Of a DNA stretch of 64,000 bases, positions 15,647 through 25,530 are shown piece after piece. The stretch's first letter is position 1; each line of letters opens with the position of its first letter. Source of the DNA: JAHRAW01 sp965262585 (lineage in GTDB: Bacteria > Pseudomonadota > Gammaproteobacteria > Arenicellales > Poriferihabitantaceae); the NCBI GenBank assembly GCA_965262585.1, contig OZ253546.1, positions 1,736,001-1,800,000 on the forward strand. The letters are read 5' to 3'. The notes beneath the pieces are model-generated. The model was not told the origin of the DNA and ran no database searches. It saw nothing but the letters and a program-made list of their open reading frames with translations. A program made the translations under genes and the position numbers.

Positions 15647-18394
15647 ATGAAAAATCCCTCCGCGGACCCTGCTTTTTTGGACCTTGCTTTTTTGCACGGG
15701 GGCAACTTGGCCTACCTTGAATCTCTGTATCGGGAGACTGGCGGAAACGGCAAGTGGGACGAGATGTTCGGCGCGCTGCCGGAGGCTGGTGCGGCGCAGG
15801 GTGGCAGCGGGGCATGGTTTGAGCAGTCCATTCACAAGCAGGCGCAGGTGTCGCGGCTGATTTCGGCTTACCGTGCCCTCGGCCACCTGCTCGCCGATAT
15901 CGATCCCATCGGCATCATGCCGCGCGGCGACGCCGGGGAAATCGAACTCAAGCGCTTCGATTTGGGGGACGGCGATCTGGATACCGAATTTGATGTCGGC
16001 AATCTCGGTTGCGGCGGGCGCAAACCGCTGCGGGAGATTCTGGCTTACTTGAGCGCGGTGTACTGCGGGCCCATCGGCTGTGAAATCAGCCACCTGACTT
16101 CCCTCGACCAACGCGAATGGCTGCGCACCCGGGTCGAGTCCAATCCGGTGCATCCGGTGCTCGATGCCAACGAGCGTATCAACTTGCTGGAAAAACTGAC
16201 CGCCGCCGACGGTCTGGAAAAATACCTTCACACCAAGTATACCGGCCAGAAGAGATTCTCGCTGGAGGGCGGCGATGTGCTGATCCCGATGCTGTCGGAC
16301 ATGATTCAGCAGTTCGGCACCCTCGGGGTGCGCGAAATCGTCGTCGGCATGGCCCACCGAGGACGCCTCAACGTGCTGGTCAACATTCTCGGCAAGGCAC
16401 CGAAAGAGTTGTTCAGTGAGTTTGAAGGCGAGTATGAAATCGCGGACACCGACAACCAGACCGGCGATGTTAAATATCATCAGGGCGCATCCTCGGATAT
16501 CGAAACCCCCGGCGGCATCGTCCACCTTGCGCTTTCTTTCAATCCTTCCCATTTGGAAATCATTGACCCGGTGGTGGAGGGCTCGGTGCGCGCCCGACAG
16601 GAAAGGCGCGGCGATACGGCGCGCAAGCAGGTGGTGCCGATTCTGATTCACGGCGATGCTGCGTTCGCCGGGCAGGGCGTGGTCATGGAAACCCTGAACA
16701 TGGCGCGCACCCGTGGCTATTCGGTGGGCGGCACCATCCATATCATCGTCAACAACCAGATTGGCTTCACCACCAACACCCTCGACGCCCGCTCGACTTT
16801 ATACTGCACCGAGGTCGCAAAAATGGTGCAGGCGCCGATTTTCCATGTCAACGGCGACGACCCGGAGGCGGCGCGCACGGCGGCGCGGCTGGCGTTGCAA
16901 TACCGCATGGAATTTGGCGGCGATGCAATCATCGACATCGTCTGCTACCGGCGACACGGCCACAACGAAGCCGACGAACCGAGCATCACCCAGCCGATGA
17001 TGTACGGCAAAATCAACGCCAAATTGCCCCCCCGACAAATCTACGCCGATCTCCTCGCCAAACAGGGCCTGGTCAGTGCCGCTCAAGCAAAGGACATGGT
17101 CGAAGCCTATCGCCGCCAACTGGACACAGGCCATGTGGTCGCCGGACAGGTGATAGACCCCAACAAGGCGTTGATCATGGTGGATTGGGCGCCCTATCTT
17201 GGCGATGTCTGGGATGACGGAACCGCAACCACGGTGGACCCGCTTGCGCTACCGCAACTGGCGCGCAAACTGGCCGAAGCGCCGGATGATTTCGTGGTTC
17301 ATCCACGGGTGCAGAAAGTGTTGGATGCCCGGGTGGCCATGGCCGAAGGGAAGACTCCCATGGACTGGGGTTGCGCCGAACTGCTGGCCTGCGCCACCAT
17401 CCTCGAAGACGGCTACGATATTCGCCTATCAGGTCAGGATGCCGGGCGCGGAACCTTCGCCCACCGCCATGTAACGATGCACGACCAGAGCCGGGCGCGC
17501 ATCCATATCCCCATGCAACACCTGAATGGCAAGGGCAAATACCTGGTCATCAACTCGTTCTTATCCGAAGAGGCGGTGCTGGCGTTCGAATACGGCTACG
17601 CCACCACCGAGCCGCGCACGCTGGTCATCTGGGAAGCCCAATTCGGCGATTTCGTCAATGGCGCTCAAGTGGTGATCGACCAGTTCATCAGCAGCGGGCA
17701 AGCCAAGTGGGAGCGGGTCTGCGGTTTGACCTTGTTTCTGCCCCACGGCATGGAAGGGCAGGGGCCGGAACATTCCTCGGCGCGTCTGGAACGTTTCCTG
17801 CAACTTTGCACCGAAACCAATATGCAAGTGTGCGTGCCCACCACCCCGGCGCAGATGTTCCACATGCTGCGCCGACAAATCCTGCGCCCGCTGCGCCGTC
17901 CGTTGATCGTGATGACCCCCAAAAGTTTGTTGCGCCACAAACTTGCGGTCTCCACCCCGGAAGAGTTGAGCGGCGGAAAATTTCACACCGTGCTCGGCGA
18001 GACAGACGCGCTGGCCGAGGAAAAAGTTACGCGCCTGGTGCTGTGCTCCGGCAAGGTATACTACGACCTGCTGGAAGCACGGCGGCGGCGGGAGATCACC
18101 GACATCGCCATCATACGCATCGAGCAACTGCGCCCGTTCCCGACCCGGGACATGCAAAAAGAGATGGGGCGGTATGCCAACGCCACCGAAGTGATATGGT
18201 GTCAGGAAGAGTCGAAGAATCAGGGGGCGTGGTATCAGATCGATCATCATCTCCTCGGCCAGTTGCGCAAAGATCAGGTATTGCGCTATGTGGGCCGGGA
18301 GGCATCGCCGTCGCCGGCGGTGGGCTACTATAAACTGCATCTGGAACAGCAGCAGGATCTGGTTGACCGGGCCCTGAACTCCTCCGATCACTAA
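15647..18394 (+). CDS. sucA: 2-oxoglutarate dehydrogenase E1 component
   Basis: A 915-aa thiamine-diphosphate-dependent decarboxylase, first step of the 2-oxoglutarate dehydrogenase complex in the TCA cycle. Visible segments: LISAYRALGHLLADIDPIG near the N-terminus, KRFSLEGGDVLIPMLS, GMAHRGRLNVLVNILGK, the ThDP/Mg region GDAAFAGQGVVMETLNM with NNQIGFTTN, and YRRHGHNEADEPS. The C-terminal transketolase-like part has EYGYATTEPRTLVIWEAQFGDF split by variable residues. Length is close to the E. coli enzyme. sucB follows after 60 bp. Confidence 0.97.
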   Translation: MKNPSADPAFLDLAFLHGGNLAYLESLYRETGGNGKWDEMFGALPEAGAAQGGSGAWFEQSIHKQAQVSRLISAYRALGHLLADIDPIGIMPRGDAGEIELKRFDLGDGDLDTEFDVGNLGCGGRKPLREILAYLSAVYCGPIGCEISHLTSLDQREWLRTRVESNPVHPVLDANERINLLEKLTAADGLEKYLHTKYTGQKRFSLEGGDVLIPMLSDMIQQFGTLGVREIVVGMAHRGRLNVLVNILGKAPKELFSEFEGEYEIADTDNQTGDVKYHQGASSDIETPGGIVHLALSFNPSHLEIIDPVVEGSVRARQERRGDTARKQVVPILIHGDAAFAGQGVVMETLNMARTRGYSVGGTIHIIVNNQIGFTTNTLDARSTLYCTEVAKMVQAPIFHVNGDDPEAARTAARLALQYRMEFGGDAIIDIVCYRRHGHNEADEPSITQPMMYGKINAKLPPRQIYADLLAKQGLVSAAQAKDMVEAYRRQLDTGHVVAGQVIDPNKALIMVDWAPYLGDVWDDGTATTVDPLALPQLARKLAEAPDDFVVHPRVQKVLDARVAMAEGKTPMDWGCAELLACATILEDGYDIRLSGQDAGRGTFAHRHVTMHDQSRARIHIPMQHLNGKGKYLVINSFLSEEAVLAFEYGYATTEPRTLVIWEAQFGDFVNGAQVVIDQFISSGQAKWERVCGLTLFLPHGMEGQGPEHSSARLERFLQLCTETNMQVCVPTTPAQMFHMLRRQILRPLRRPLIVMTPKSLLRHKLAVSTPEELSGGKFHTVLGETDALAEEKVTRLVLCSGKVYYDLLEARRRREITDIAIIRIEQLRPFPTRDMQKEMGRYANATEVIWCQEESKNQGAWYQIDHHLLGQLRKDQVLRYVGREASPSPAVGYYKLHLEQQQDLVDRALNSSDH

Positions 18395-18445
18395 GCGTTT
18401 TCATCGAGCATTTTCACCAAGCATTTTCACTGAGCATTTTCACCG
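18394..18445 (+). repeat. 13-nt tandem repeat in the sucA-sucB spacer
   Basis: Four consecutive 13-nt units (consensus AGCATTTTCACCG) at 18394-18406, 18407-18419, 18420-18432 and 18433-18445, then a degenerate fifth. They fill almost the whole spacer, ending 9 nt before the sucB ATG, so no purine-rich ribosome site is obvious for sucB. Copy-number change could alter sucB translation. Confidence 0.9.
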
Positions 18446-18454
18446 AGTATTGCC

Positions 18455-19696
18455 ATGTCCATAGAAATCACCGCCCCCGTGCTGCCCGAATCCGTTGCTG
18501 ACGCATTGCTGCTGGATTGGAAAAAACAAGTCGGCGAGCACGTTAGCCGGGATGAAATTCTGATCGAGGTCGAAACCGACAAAGTCGTCCTCGAAGTGGC
18601 GGCGCCCACGGATGGCGTGCTCACCGAAATACTGCAACCGGCGGGTGCCACGGTCACGGCCGGCGAAGTGCTCGCCAGAATAGAACCCGGCGCCGCAGCG
18701 GAAACCGGCGCGGAAACTGGTGCAGCGGTGGATACGAAAGAGGACACGGCAGAGGATGCGACAGAGGACACGACAGAGGACGCCGACAAACCGTTGAGCC
18801 CGGCGGTGCGGCGACTGGTAACGGAACACGGCTTGGATCTGGCGGACATTCCGGGCAGCGGTCGGGACGGTCGCGTAACCAAGGAGGACATCCTTGAATT
18901 TATAAGCAATCAGGTAACGCCGGACGAATCGCCAACGCCGCCCGCCGCCGATGATGCACCGAATGCACCGCAACCGGTTGTGGCCATCGAAGGCGCGCGG
19001 GAAGAAACCCGCGAACCGATGAGCCGCCTGCGGCAGACCATCGCCGGTCGGTTGCTGCAAGCCCAGCAAGGCGCGGCGTTGCTGACCACTTTCAATGAAG
19101 TGAACATGCAGGCGGTGATGAATTTGCGCACGCGCAGCAAGGAGGAGTTCGAGAAAACCCACGGCGTGCGCCTCGGCTTTATGTCGTTTTTTGTCACGGC
19201 AGCGGTGGCGGGGCTACAAAAATTTCCAACTGTCAACGCGCGCATTGACGGCGCCGACATCGTGCGCCCCAACTACCACGACATCGGCATCGCGGTGGCG
19301 TCGCCGCGCGGGCTGGTGGTGCCCGTTCTGCGCAACTGCGAGACGCTCGGTTTCGCCGACATTGAAACCCGAATCCGCGCACTCGGCGAACGCGCACGAG
19401 ACGGAAAAATCGGCCTTGAAGACCTCAACGGCGGCACCTTCACCATCACCAACGGCGGCGTGTTTGGCTCGTTGCTATCGACCCCCATTGTCAATCCGCC
19501 ACAGAGCGCAATCCTCGGCATGCACAAAATCCAACCTCGGCCAATAGCGGAAAGCGGGCAGGTGGTAATCCGCCCGATGATGTACCTCGCGCTCACTTAC
19601 GACCACCGCATCATCGACGGCCAGCAGGCAGTCGGCTTCCTGATTGCAATCAAAGAATTGCTGGAAGACCCGACGCGCATGTTGTTGCATATTTGA
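18455..19696 (+). CDS. sucB: Dihydrolipoyllysine succinyltransferase (E2)
   Basis: A 413-aa core of the 2-oxoglutarate dehydrogenase complex. Lipoyl domain (residues 3-77) with the lipoylated lysine in EVETDKVVLEV; flexible acidic linker; E1/E3-binding domain (about 112-147, LSPAVRRLVTEHGLDLADIP); catalytic domain (about 190-413) ending TYDHRIIDGQQAVGFL with the HxxxDG acid-base motif. The linker has four 12-nt units at 18734-18781 encoding alternating T/A-E-D steps. Downstream lpd starts after 22 bp. Confidence 0.97.
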   Translation: MSIEITAPVLPESVADALLLDWKKQVGEHVSRDEILIEVETDKVVLEVAAPTDGVLTEILQPAGATVTAGEVLARIEPGAAAETGAETGAAVDTKEDTAEDATEDTTEDADKPLSPAVRRLVTEHGLDLADIPGSGRDGRVTKEDILEFISNQVTPDESPTPPAADDAPNAPQPVVAIEGAREETREPMSRLRQTIAGRLLQAQQGAALLTTFNEVNMQAVMNLRTRSKEEFEKTHGVRLGFMSFFVTAAVAGLQKFPTVNARIDGADIVRPNYHDIGIAVASPRGLVVPVLRNCETLGFADIETRIRALGERARDGKIGLEDLNGGTFTITNGGVFGSLLSTPIVNPPQSAILGMHKIQPRPIAESGQVVIRPMMYLALTYDHRIIDGQQAVGFLIAIKELLEDPTRMLLHI

Positions 19697-19718
19697 ACCG
19701 CTTGAATGGTAACCCAGC

Positions 19719-21152
19719 ATGACTGAAACCTTTGATGTAGTCGTAGTCGGCGGCGGGCCGGCGGGCTATGTGGCGGCGATTCGCTGTGCGCAGTTGGGGC
19801 TGACGGTGGCTTGCGTGGACGATGGCGTGAACGACCGTGGTGAGCCATCGCTGGGCGGCACCTGCCTGAATGTCGGCTGCATCCCTTCCAAAGCATTGCT
19901 GGATTCCTCCGAGCAATTTGCCCGCCTCAATCACCAATTCGCCGCCCACGGCATCACCGTCGAAAACGCCGCCATGGACGTCGGCAAAATGCTGGCGCGC
20001 AAGGACAAAATAGTCGCCAAATTGACCGGCGGCATCGCGCTGCTGTTCAAAGCCAACAAAATCACCTCCATCCATGGCCGCGGGCAACTCCTCAAAGACC
20101 GCACGGTGGCGGTAAGCGATCTCGCCGGCAACTCACCCCGCAACTTGCGCGCCGAACACATTATCCTCGCGCCGGGCTCCACGCCCGTGGAACTGCCCGG
20201 CATTCCCTTCGGGCGGCGAGTGGTGGACTCCACCGGCGCGCTCAATTTTAAGCGCGTGCCTAAAAAACTGGGCATCATCGGCGCCGGCGTCATCGGCCTT
20301 GAACTCGGCAGCGTGTGGAACCGGCTTGGCGCGGAAGTGGTCGTCCTCGAAGCGCTGGATGATTTTCTGGGCCTCGCCGACCACCACATCGCCCGTCTCG
20401 CGGCGCGTGAATTCAAGCGACAGGGCTTGGACATCCGCCTCGGCGCAGCGGTGCAAAAAGCGCGAGTCAAACATGGCGTGGTGCATCTGGAATACCAACA
20501 AAAAGACGCCGCGCATACCCTGGAAGTAGAGCGCGTCATAGTCGCGGTGGGCCGCCGCCCGGCCACCGGCGAACTGCTGGGGGACGGCTGCGGCGTAAGC
20601 GTAGACCGCCGCGGGTTCATCGAAGTCGGCGACGACTGCCGCACCGCCGCCGCCGGGGTGTGGGCTGTCGGAGACGCGGTGCGCGGGCCGATGCTGGCGC
20701 ACAAAGGTTCCGAAGAAGGTGTCGCGGTAGCCGAACGCATCGCCGCCGGAAACCACCACGCCGGGCACGTTGATTTCAACACCGTGCCGTGGGTGATTTA
20801 CACCGCGCCGGAAATCGCCTGGGTCGGGCAGACCGAAAAACAATTGCAGGAACAAGGCGTGCCGCTGCGCATCGGCTCGTTTCCATTCGCCGCCACCGGC
20901 CGCGCACTGGCGATGGAAGAACCCGCCGGTATGGTAAAAATAATCGCCCACCAACAAACCGACCGCCTACTCGGCGTGCATATAGTCGGCCCCCATGCCT
21001 CCGAGTTAATCGCCGAATGCGTATTAGCAATGGAATACCAAGCCAGTTCAGAAGACCTAGCCCGCACCATCCACGCCCACCCAACCTTATCCGAAGCAAT
21101 ACACGAAGCCGCCCTAGCAGTAGACAAACGCGCCATTCATAAAGCCAATTAA
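19719..21152 (+). CDS. lpd: Dihydrolipoyl dehydrogenase (E3)
   Basis: A 477-aa FAD flavoprotein that reoxidises dihydrolipoamide and makes NADH. N-terminal FAD loop VVVVGGGPAGYVAAIRCAQL; redox-active disulfide in GGTCLNVGCIPSKALL (CxxxxC); NAD loop GVIGLELGSVWNRLG; C-terminal catalytic His-Glu in HAHPTLSEAIHEAAL. As the third gene of sucA-sucB-lpd it is the dedicated E3 of the complex, though it could also serve pyruvate dehydrogenase. The last roughly 150 bp are noticeably less GC-biased at third positions than the rest of the gene. Confidence 0.97.
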   Translation: MTETFDVVVVGGGPAGYVAAIRCAQLGLTVACVDDGVNDRGEPSLGGTCLNVGCIPSKALLDSSEQFARLNHQFAAHGITVENAAMDVGKMLARKDKIVAKLTGGIALLFKANKITSIHGRGQLLKDRTVAVSDLAGNSPRNLRAEHIILAPGSTPVELPGIPFGRRVVDSTGALNFKRVPKKLGIIGAGVIGLELGSVWNRLGAEVVVLEALDDFLGLADHHIARLAAREFKRQGLDIRLGAAVQKARVKHGVVHLEYQQKDAAHTLEVERVIVAVGRRPATGELLGDGCGVSVDRRGFIEVGDDCRTAAAGVWAVGDAVRGPMLAHKGSEEGVAVAERIAAGNHHAGHVDFNTVPWVIYTAPEIAWVGQTEKQLQEQGVPLRIGSFPFAATGRALAMEEPAGMVKIIAHQQTDRLLGVHIVGPHASELIAECVLAMEYQASSEDLARTIHAHPTLSEAIHEAALAVDKRAIHKAN

Positions 21153-21155
21153 ACG

Positions 21156-21194
21156 GCGGCTAACCATAGGACAAGCCGCGACCTTAATAAGGTC
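21156..21194. terminator. Two small hairpins between convergent lpd and protease genes
   Basis: GCGGCT (21156-21161) pairs with AGCCGC (21174-21179), and the next 15 bp, GACCTTAATAAGGTC, form a perfect short palindrome. They lie between convergent stops and may help end transcripts, but there is no T-run, so an intrinsic terminator is not certain. Confidence 0.35.
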
Positions 21195-21213
21195 CAACTC
21201 CGCTGGGATTATT

Positions 21214-22104
21214 TCAATCAACAACCTGATGCGCCACATCCCGGCTTTGTAATAACTTCAGTATCTGCTCGACGTGGATGCCGAGGCCGACGTTCAGGAA
21301 TTGGTGTTCTTTTTGTTGGGCGCTTTTTTCTTGGCCGGGAACTGGGGGGCTGAAGCCGAGGGGGTAATGGCGGGTATGGGATTGCAACGCCCACACCGCG
21401 CCTTCGGCGTCGACGATGGGGCCGCCGCTTTGCCCGACCAATCCGGGGGTAGAGGTTTCGACGAACTTGCCGGATTCACCTGCATTCTCGCCCGGCATTG
21501 GTGCGACCACCACGCGCGTGAACATACCCTCGATGGGAAACAACGGCAACGGCACCGAGCCCTGGGGCAGTACGAAGGCGTTGCGTTTTTCGTTGAAGGT
21601 CGGGGTGATGCCGTGAAACGGAAAACCGAGTTTGCATAAACTGCGTCCCGGGGTGTAGTTTGCGCCCGGTTTTTTGAACACCGGATAATGCGCAACCGTA
21701 TCCGCGTCGAACGGTTCGATGCGGCCAAGCGCGAGGTCGGCTGCCGCTATCGTGGTCACCTCACGCAACTGCGCGCCGTCTCGCCCCCACCACACCGAGT
21801 GATTCTTGATCGAGCCTTTGGACGGACGCTTGAAAGTGCGGACTTTGGTTTTTCTATACAGTTTATCGGCGACCGTGTCTTGCTCGAGTTGGCGAACATC
21901 GTCGCCGTATTTACCGTGTTGCGCGCTGCTTTCCTGCTGGCGTTGAATCGCGTTGATCAGGTGCTTGGTCGTCAATATCCAACCTTCGCGGTTAACGATC
22001 ACGCACGCGCCGATGGAACTGCTGCACTTGTTTTTATCCGTGCGGCTGGAAATTACCACCGGCAAGGTGAAACAACTGGCGATTCGATAGGCTTCGGCGA
22101 ACAT
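21214..22104 (-). CDS. Trypsin-like serine peptidase domain protein
   Basis: A 296-aa protein with a chymotrypsin-fold triad: His in GWILTTKHLINA (about residue 48), Asp in AAADLALGRIEP (about residue 122) and Ser in GLVGQSGGPIVDAEG (about residue 225). The start of the fold, GACVIVNREGWILTT, replaces the usual GSGVIVDKGWILTAAH. There is no PDZ domain and no clear cleavable signal peptide, although the first 20 residues are moderately hydrophobic, so it may be cytoplasmic. It differs from DegP/DegS. Substrate unknown. Confidence 0.75.
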   Translation of the reverse strand: MFAEAYRIASCFTLPVVISSRTDKNKCSSSIGACVIVNREGWILTTKHLINAIQRQQESSAQHGKYGDDVRQLEQDTVADKLYRKTKVRTFKRPSKGSIKNHSVWWGRDGAQLREVTTIAAADLALGRIEPFDADTVAHYPVFKKPGANYTPGRSLCKLGFPFHGITPTFNEKRNAFVLPQGSVPLPLFPIEGMFTRVVVAPMPGENAGESGKFVETSTPGLVGQSGGPIVDAEGAVWALQSHTRHYPLGFSPPVPGQEKSAQQKEHQFLNVGLGIHVEQILKLLQSRDVAHQVVD

Positions 22105-22242
22105 GGGCGGCTTTTGCTACTGATAAATTTGCGCGATGGTTTATAATACCACCGGTCAGGGATGAATAATCAGCAGATACAAAATTACCGCCCCAATTCC
22201 CACTCCCCAATTCCCAACCCCCAATCGCCACCCAATCACATC

Positions 22243-23643
22243 GTGAGTTTTCCGCATCATATATTCAAGGCGTATGACATTCGCGGCATTGCCGATGGCG
22301 AATTGAGCGACCCCATGGCCGAGAAAATCGGTCGCGCGATCAGTGCCGAAGCGCGGTTTCGCGGCGTTCGAGAATTCGCAGTCGGACGAGACGGTCGCGT
22401 CAGCGGGCCGCGGGTTGTCGCCGCCTTAATACGCGGCATCCGCGCCGGCGGTTGCGATGTACTCGACATCGGCATGGTGCCGACTCCGGTATTGTATTTC
22501 GCCGCCGCGTGTGGCACAGGCACCGGGGCGCAAGTTACCGCGAGCCACAATCCGTCTGAATACAACGGCCTGAAAATGATGATCGCCGGGGTTACGTTGT
22601 TCGGCGACGACATACAAGTCATCAAACAACGGGTGATAGACGGCGATTTTTCCACCGGCACCGGCCAGTTGCAGCACCGCGACATGCTGTCCGCATACCG
22701 GCAAAAACTCGTCGAAGATATCCGCATGGCGCGGCCCTTAAAGGTGGTCGTTGACTGCGGCAACGGCGTGGCTGGCGTGGCGGCGCCGGAAGTATTTCGC
22801 GCCATCGGTTGCGAGGTGGTCGAGTTGTTCTGCGAAGTGGATGGCACGTTTCCCAACCATCACCCGGACCCAAGCCGCCCGGAAAATCTTCAAGACCTGA
22901 TTGCCGCAGTCAAGCAGCACAAAGCCGATTTCGGCATGGCCTTCGACGGCGACGGCGACCGCCTCGGTGTGGTCTCAAGCGGCGGCGATATAATCTGGTC
23001 GGATCGGTTAATGCTGCTGTTCGTCGAGCGCATTCTTGCCGAACGGCGCGGCGCGGAAATTGTTTTCGATGTGAAATGCTCGCGCCTTTTGCCGCGCGCC
23101 ATCACCGCCGCCGGTGGCATCGCCACGATGTGCAAAACCGGCCACTCCTTCATCAAAAACAAACTCAAAGAAAGCGGCGCGGTATTCGCCGGCGAGATGA
23201 GCGGGCATCTGTTTTTCAACGACCGCTGGGGCGGATTCGATGACGGATTGTACGCCGGTGCACGGCTGTGCGAATTGCTCGCCGCCGACCCGCGCTCCCC
23301 CAACGAAGTTTTTGCGGCGTTGCCGGACACCGTCAACACGCCGGAGTTGCGCTTGGAAATGAACGAAGGCGAACCCCATGCGCTGGTGGAAGAACTCATC
23401 GCGGCGGCCAATTCGGGCGGCTGTTTCGATGATGCTGAGGTCACCACGCTGGACGGCCTGCGGGTGGATTTCGCGGATGGTTTCGGCTTGGTGCGCGCCT
23501 CCAACACCACGCCGACCGTGATCATGCGCTTTGAAGCCGATAGCCGCCGGCAACTGGTGGCGATTCAATCCCGCTTTCGGGTGTTGCTGGAATCCACCCG
23601 CGCGGGGTTGGATTTGCCGTTCTCGGTGGACGGCGATATCTAG
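22243..23643 (+). CDS. algC: Phosphomannomutase/phosphoglucomutase
   Basis: 466 aa from GTG 22243. It interconverts hexose 1- and 6-phosphates (mannose, glucose), feeding nucleotide-sugar and polysaccharide synthesis. Phosphoserine loop TASHNPSEYNGLKMM (about residue 105), metal loop AFDGDGDRLGVV (about 245), sugar-binding GEMSGHLFFNDRWGG (about 320) and C-terminal phosphate loop VRASNTTPTVIMRFEA. A longer frame from ATG 22162 would add 27 low-complexity residues from a CCCAATTC-rich simple repeat (22190-22233), so the GTG just before SFPHHIFKAYDIRG is preferred, though it lacks a clear ribosome site. Confidence 0.93.
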   Translation: MSFPHHIFKAYDIRGIADGELSDPMAEKIGRAISAEARFRGVREFAVGRDGRVSGPRVVAALIRGIRAGGCDVLDIGMVPTPVLYFAAACGTGTGAQVTASHNPSEYNGLKMMIAGVTLFGDDIQVIKQRVIDGDFSTGTGQLQHRDMLSAYRQKLVEDIRMARPLKVVVDCGNGVAGVAAPEVFRAIGCEVVELFCEVDGTFPNHHPDPSRPENLQDLIAAVKQHKADFGMAFDGDGDRLGVVSSGGDIIWSDRLMLLFVERILAERRGAEIVFDVKCSRLLPRAITAAGGIATMCKTGHSFIKNKLKESGAVFAGEMSGHLFFNDRWGGFDDGLYAGARLCELLAADPRSPNEVFAALPDTVNTPELRLEMNEGEPHALVEELIAAANSGGCFDDAEVTTLDGLRVDFADGFGLVRASNTTPTVIMRFEADSRRQLVAIQSRFRVLLESTRAGLDLPFSVDGDI

Positions 23644-25517
23644 TTACTTTTTGAGGTACTTTGCGGGTTACTTTGCGGGCGGTTTTGGAAACCCAGAATC
23701 ACTTCCAAAAATCCGGCGCCGTAACGCTGCAGTTTCACCCGCCCGACTCCGCTGAGCGTCGCCATGGCTTCGACATCGGCGGGCTTTTTCCGTGCCATAT
23801 CCAGTAATGTGGCATTGGGAAAAATCACATAAAGAGGAACGCCTTGTTGCTGCGCCAGCGTAAAGCGCAGTTTTCGCAACTCTTCAAACAACAAGGTGTC
23901 GCTATCATCGAGGGAGTGATGCGCAGGGGAAGATTTGCTTGTGGTCTTTTTCCGCGCGCTGGTTTTGCGCGGCAGTTTCCGCAGGAAGATAGACTCCCCG
24001 CCACTCAACACCGAGCGGCTTTTCGGGGTCAGGCGCAGTCCGCCGAAACCATCCGGGTCGGGGGTGAGCAATCCCGCGGCGGTCACTTGCAGCAACACCG
24101 AGCGCCATTCACCCGCATCAAACTCCGTGCCGATGCCGTATACGCTCAGTTCGCGATGGCCGAAACGTGTGATTCTGTCGTTGTCCTTGCCGAGCAAAAC
24201 ATCGATGAGATAGGTTGCGCCAAAGCGTTGCCCGGTGCGAAAAACACAGGAAAGCGCCTTTTGCGCGGCCACGGTTCCGTCCCAGGTTTCCGGGGGTGAA
24301 AGGCAGTTGTCGCAGTTTCCGCACGGCCCGGCACGGGATTCACCGAAGTAACCGAGGATCACCTCCCGCCGACAGCCCGCGGATTGGCAAAGCCCCAGCA
24401 ATGAATTCATCTTGGCGCGCTCCACGCGCTTGAATTCTTCATTGGCGTCGGAGTTCTCCAACATCTGCATAAGTTTCACCACATCCTGAAAACCATAACT
24501 CATCCACGCGCTCGCCGGCAGCCCATCCCGTCCGGCGCGTCCGGTTTCTTGATAATAGGCCTCGATGTTTTTGGGCAGATTCAGGTGCGCCACAAAGCGC
24601 ACATCGGGCTTGTCAATTCCCATGCCGAAAGCGACCGTGGCGACCACCACCACGCCTTCTTCGCGCACAAATAAATTATGACTTCGCTCCCTGTCCGATT
24701 GCGACATGCCGGCGTGGTAGGCGACGGCGCGCAACCCGTGGCCGCAAAACCATTTCGTGGTCTCTTCCACGCCACGGCGCGACAGGCAATAGATGATGCC
24801 CGAATCGCCCGGGTGTTTTTGGTTGAGGAAATTCAACAATTCCTGACGCGCGCCGCTCGCTTCGTTGATTAAGTAGCGGATGTTGGGGCGGTCAAAACCG
24901 GCGATGTAAGTTTCGGCGTCATGCAGGTTGAGACGCTCGGCGATGTCGCGGCGAGTCAGGTCATCGGCGGTGGCGGTAAGCGCGATGCGCGGCACCCCGG
25001 CAAAGCGTTCGGCGAGCACCGACAACCCCAGATATTCCGGGCGAAAATCATGCCCCCATCTCGAAACGCAATGCGCCTCGTCAATAGCAAACAACGCCAC
25101 CTCGATATCCGCCAGTATGTCCGGCAACCCCCCGGACAGCAGCCCTTCCGGGGCGACATAAAACAAGTCCAGCCGCCCGCCAATCAAATCGTCTTTGGTG
25201 CGCCGCCGCTCTTCATGCGACATACTCGAATTGAAACACGCCGCGCGCACCCCGTATTGATGCAGGGCGTCCACTTGATCTTTCATAAGCGCGATCAACG
25301 GCGAGATCACCACTCCGGTTCCGTTGCGCAAAATGGATGGGATTTGATAACAAAGAGACTTGCCGCCGCCGGTGGGCATAACGGCGATGGCACTGCCGCC
25401 GGCCATTATGGTTTGGATAATCTCCGCCTGATAGGGATGAAATTGGTTGAAACCGAAAGTGTCGCGCAGAACTTCAAGCGCCCTCTCGGAATGATTTTCC
25501 CCGCAATGACTTTCCAT
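23640..25517 (-). CDS. recQ: ATP-dependent DNA helicase RecQ
   Basis: A 625-aa 3'-5' superfamily 2 helicase for recombinational repair. Motif I MPTGGGKSLCYQIP, motif II AIDEAHCVSRWGHDFRPEY, motif VI YYQETGRAGRDGLPA. The RQC zinc cysteines are in CQSAGCRREVILGYFGES and CGNCDNC, followed by the winged helix and a single HRDC domain (about 520-600). ATG 25517 is preferred over an upstream TTG (25544) inside cysG. Its stop overlaps the convergent mutase stop by 4 bp; it starts 13 bp after cysG. Confidence 0.95.
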   Translation of the reverse strand: MESHCGENHSERALEVLRDTFGFNQFHPYQAEIIQTIMAGGSAIAVMPTGGGKSLCYQIPSILRNGTGVVISPLIALMKDQVDALHQYGVRAACFNSSMSHEERRRTKDDLIGGRLDLFYVAPEGLLSGGLPDILADIEVALFAIDEAHCVSRWGHDFRPEYLGLSVLAERFAGVPRIALTATADDLTRRDIAERLNLHDAETYIAGFDRPNIRYLINEASGARQELLNFLNQKHPGDSGIIYCLSRRGVEETTKWFCGHGLRAVAYHAGMSQSDRERSHNLFVREEGVVVVATVAFGMGIDKPDVRFVAHLNLPKNIEAYYQETGRAGRDGLPASAWMSYGFQDVVKLMQMLENSDANEEFKRVERAKMNSLLGLCQSAGCRREVILGYFGESRAGPCGNCDNCLSPPETWDGTVAAQKALSCVFRTGQRFGATYLIDVLLGKDNDRITRFGHRELSVYGIGTEFDAGEWRSVLLQVTAAGLLTPDPDGFGGLRLTPKSRSVLSGGESIFLRKLPRKTSARKKTTSKSSPAHHSLDDSDTLLFEELRKLRFTLAQQQGVPLYVIFPNATLLDMARKKPADVEAMATLSGVGRVKLQRYGAGFLEVILGFQNRPQSNPQSTSKSN

Positions 25518-25530
25518 GTCGCCGCCGGGT

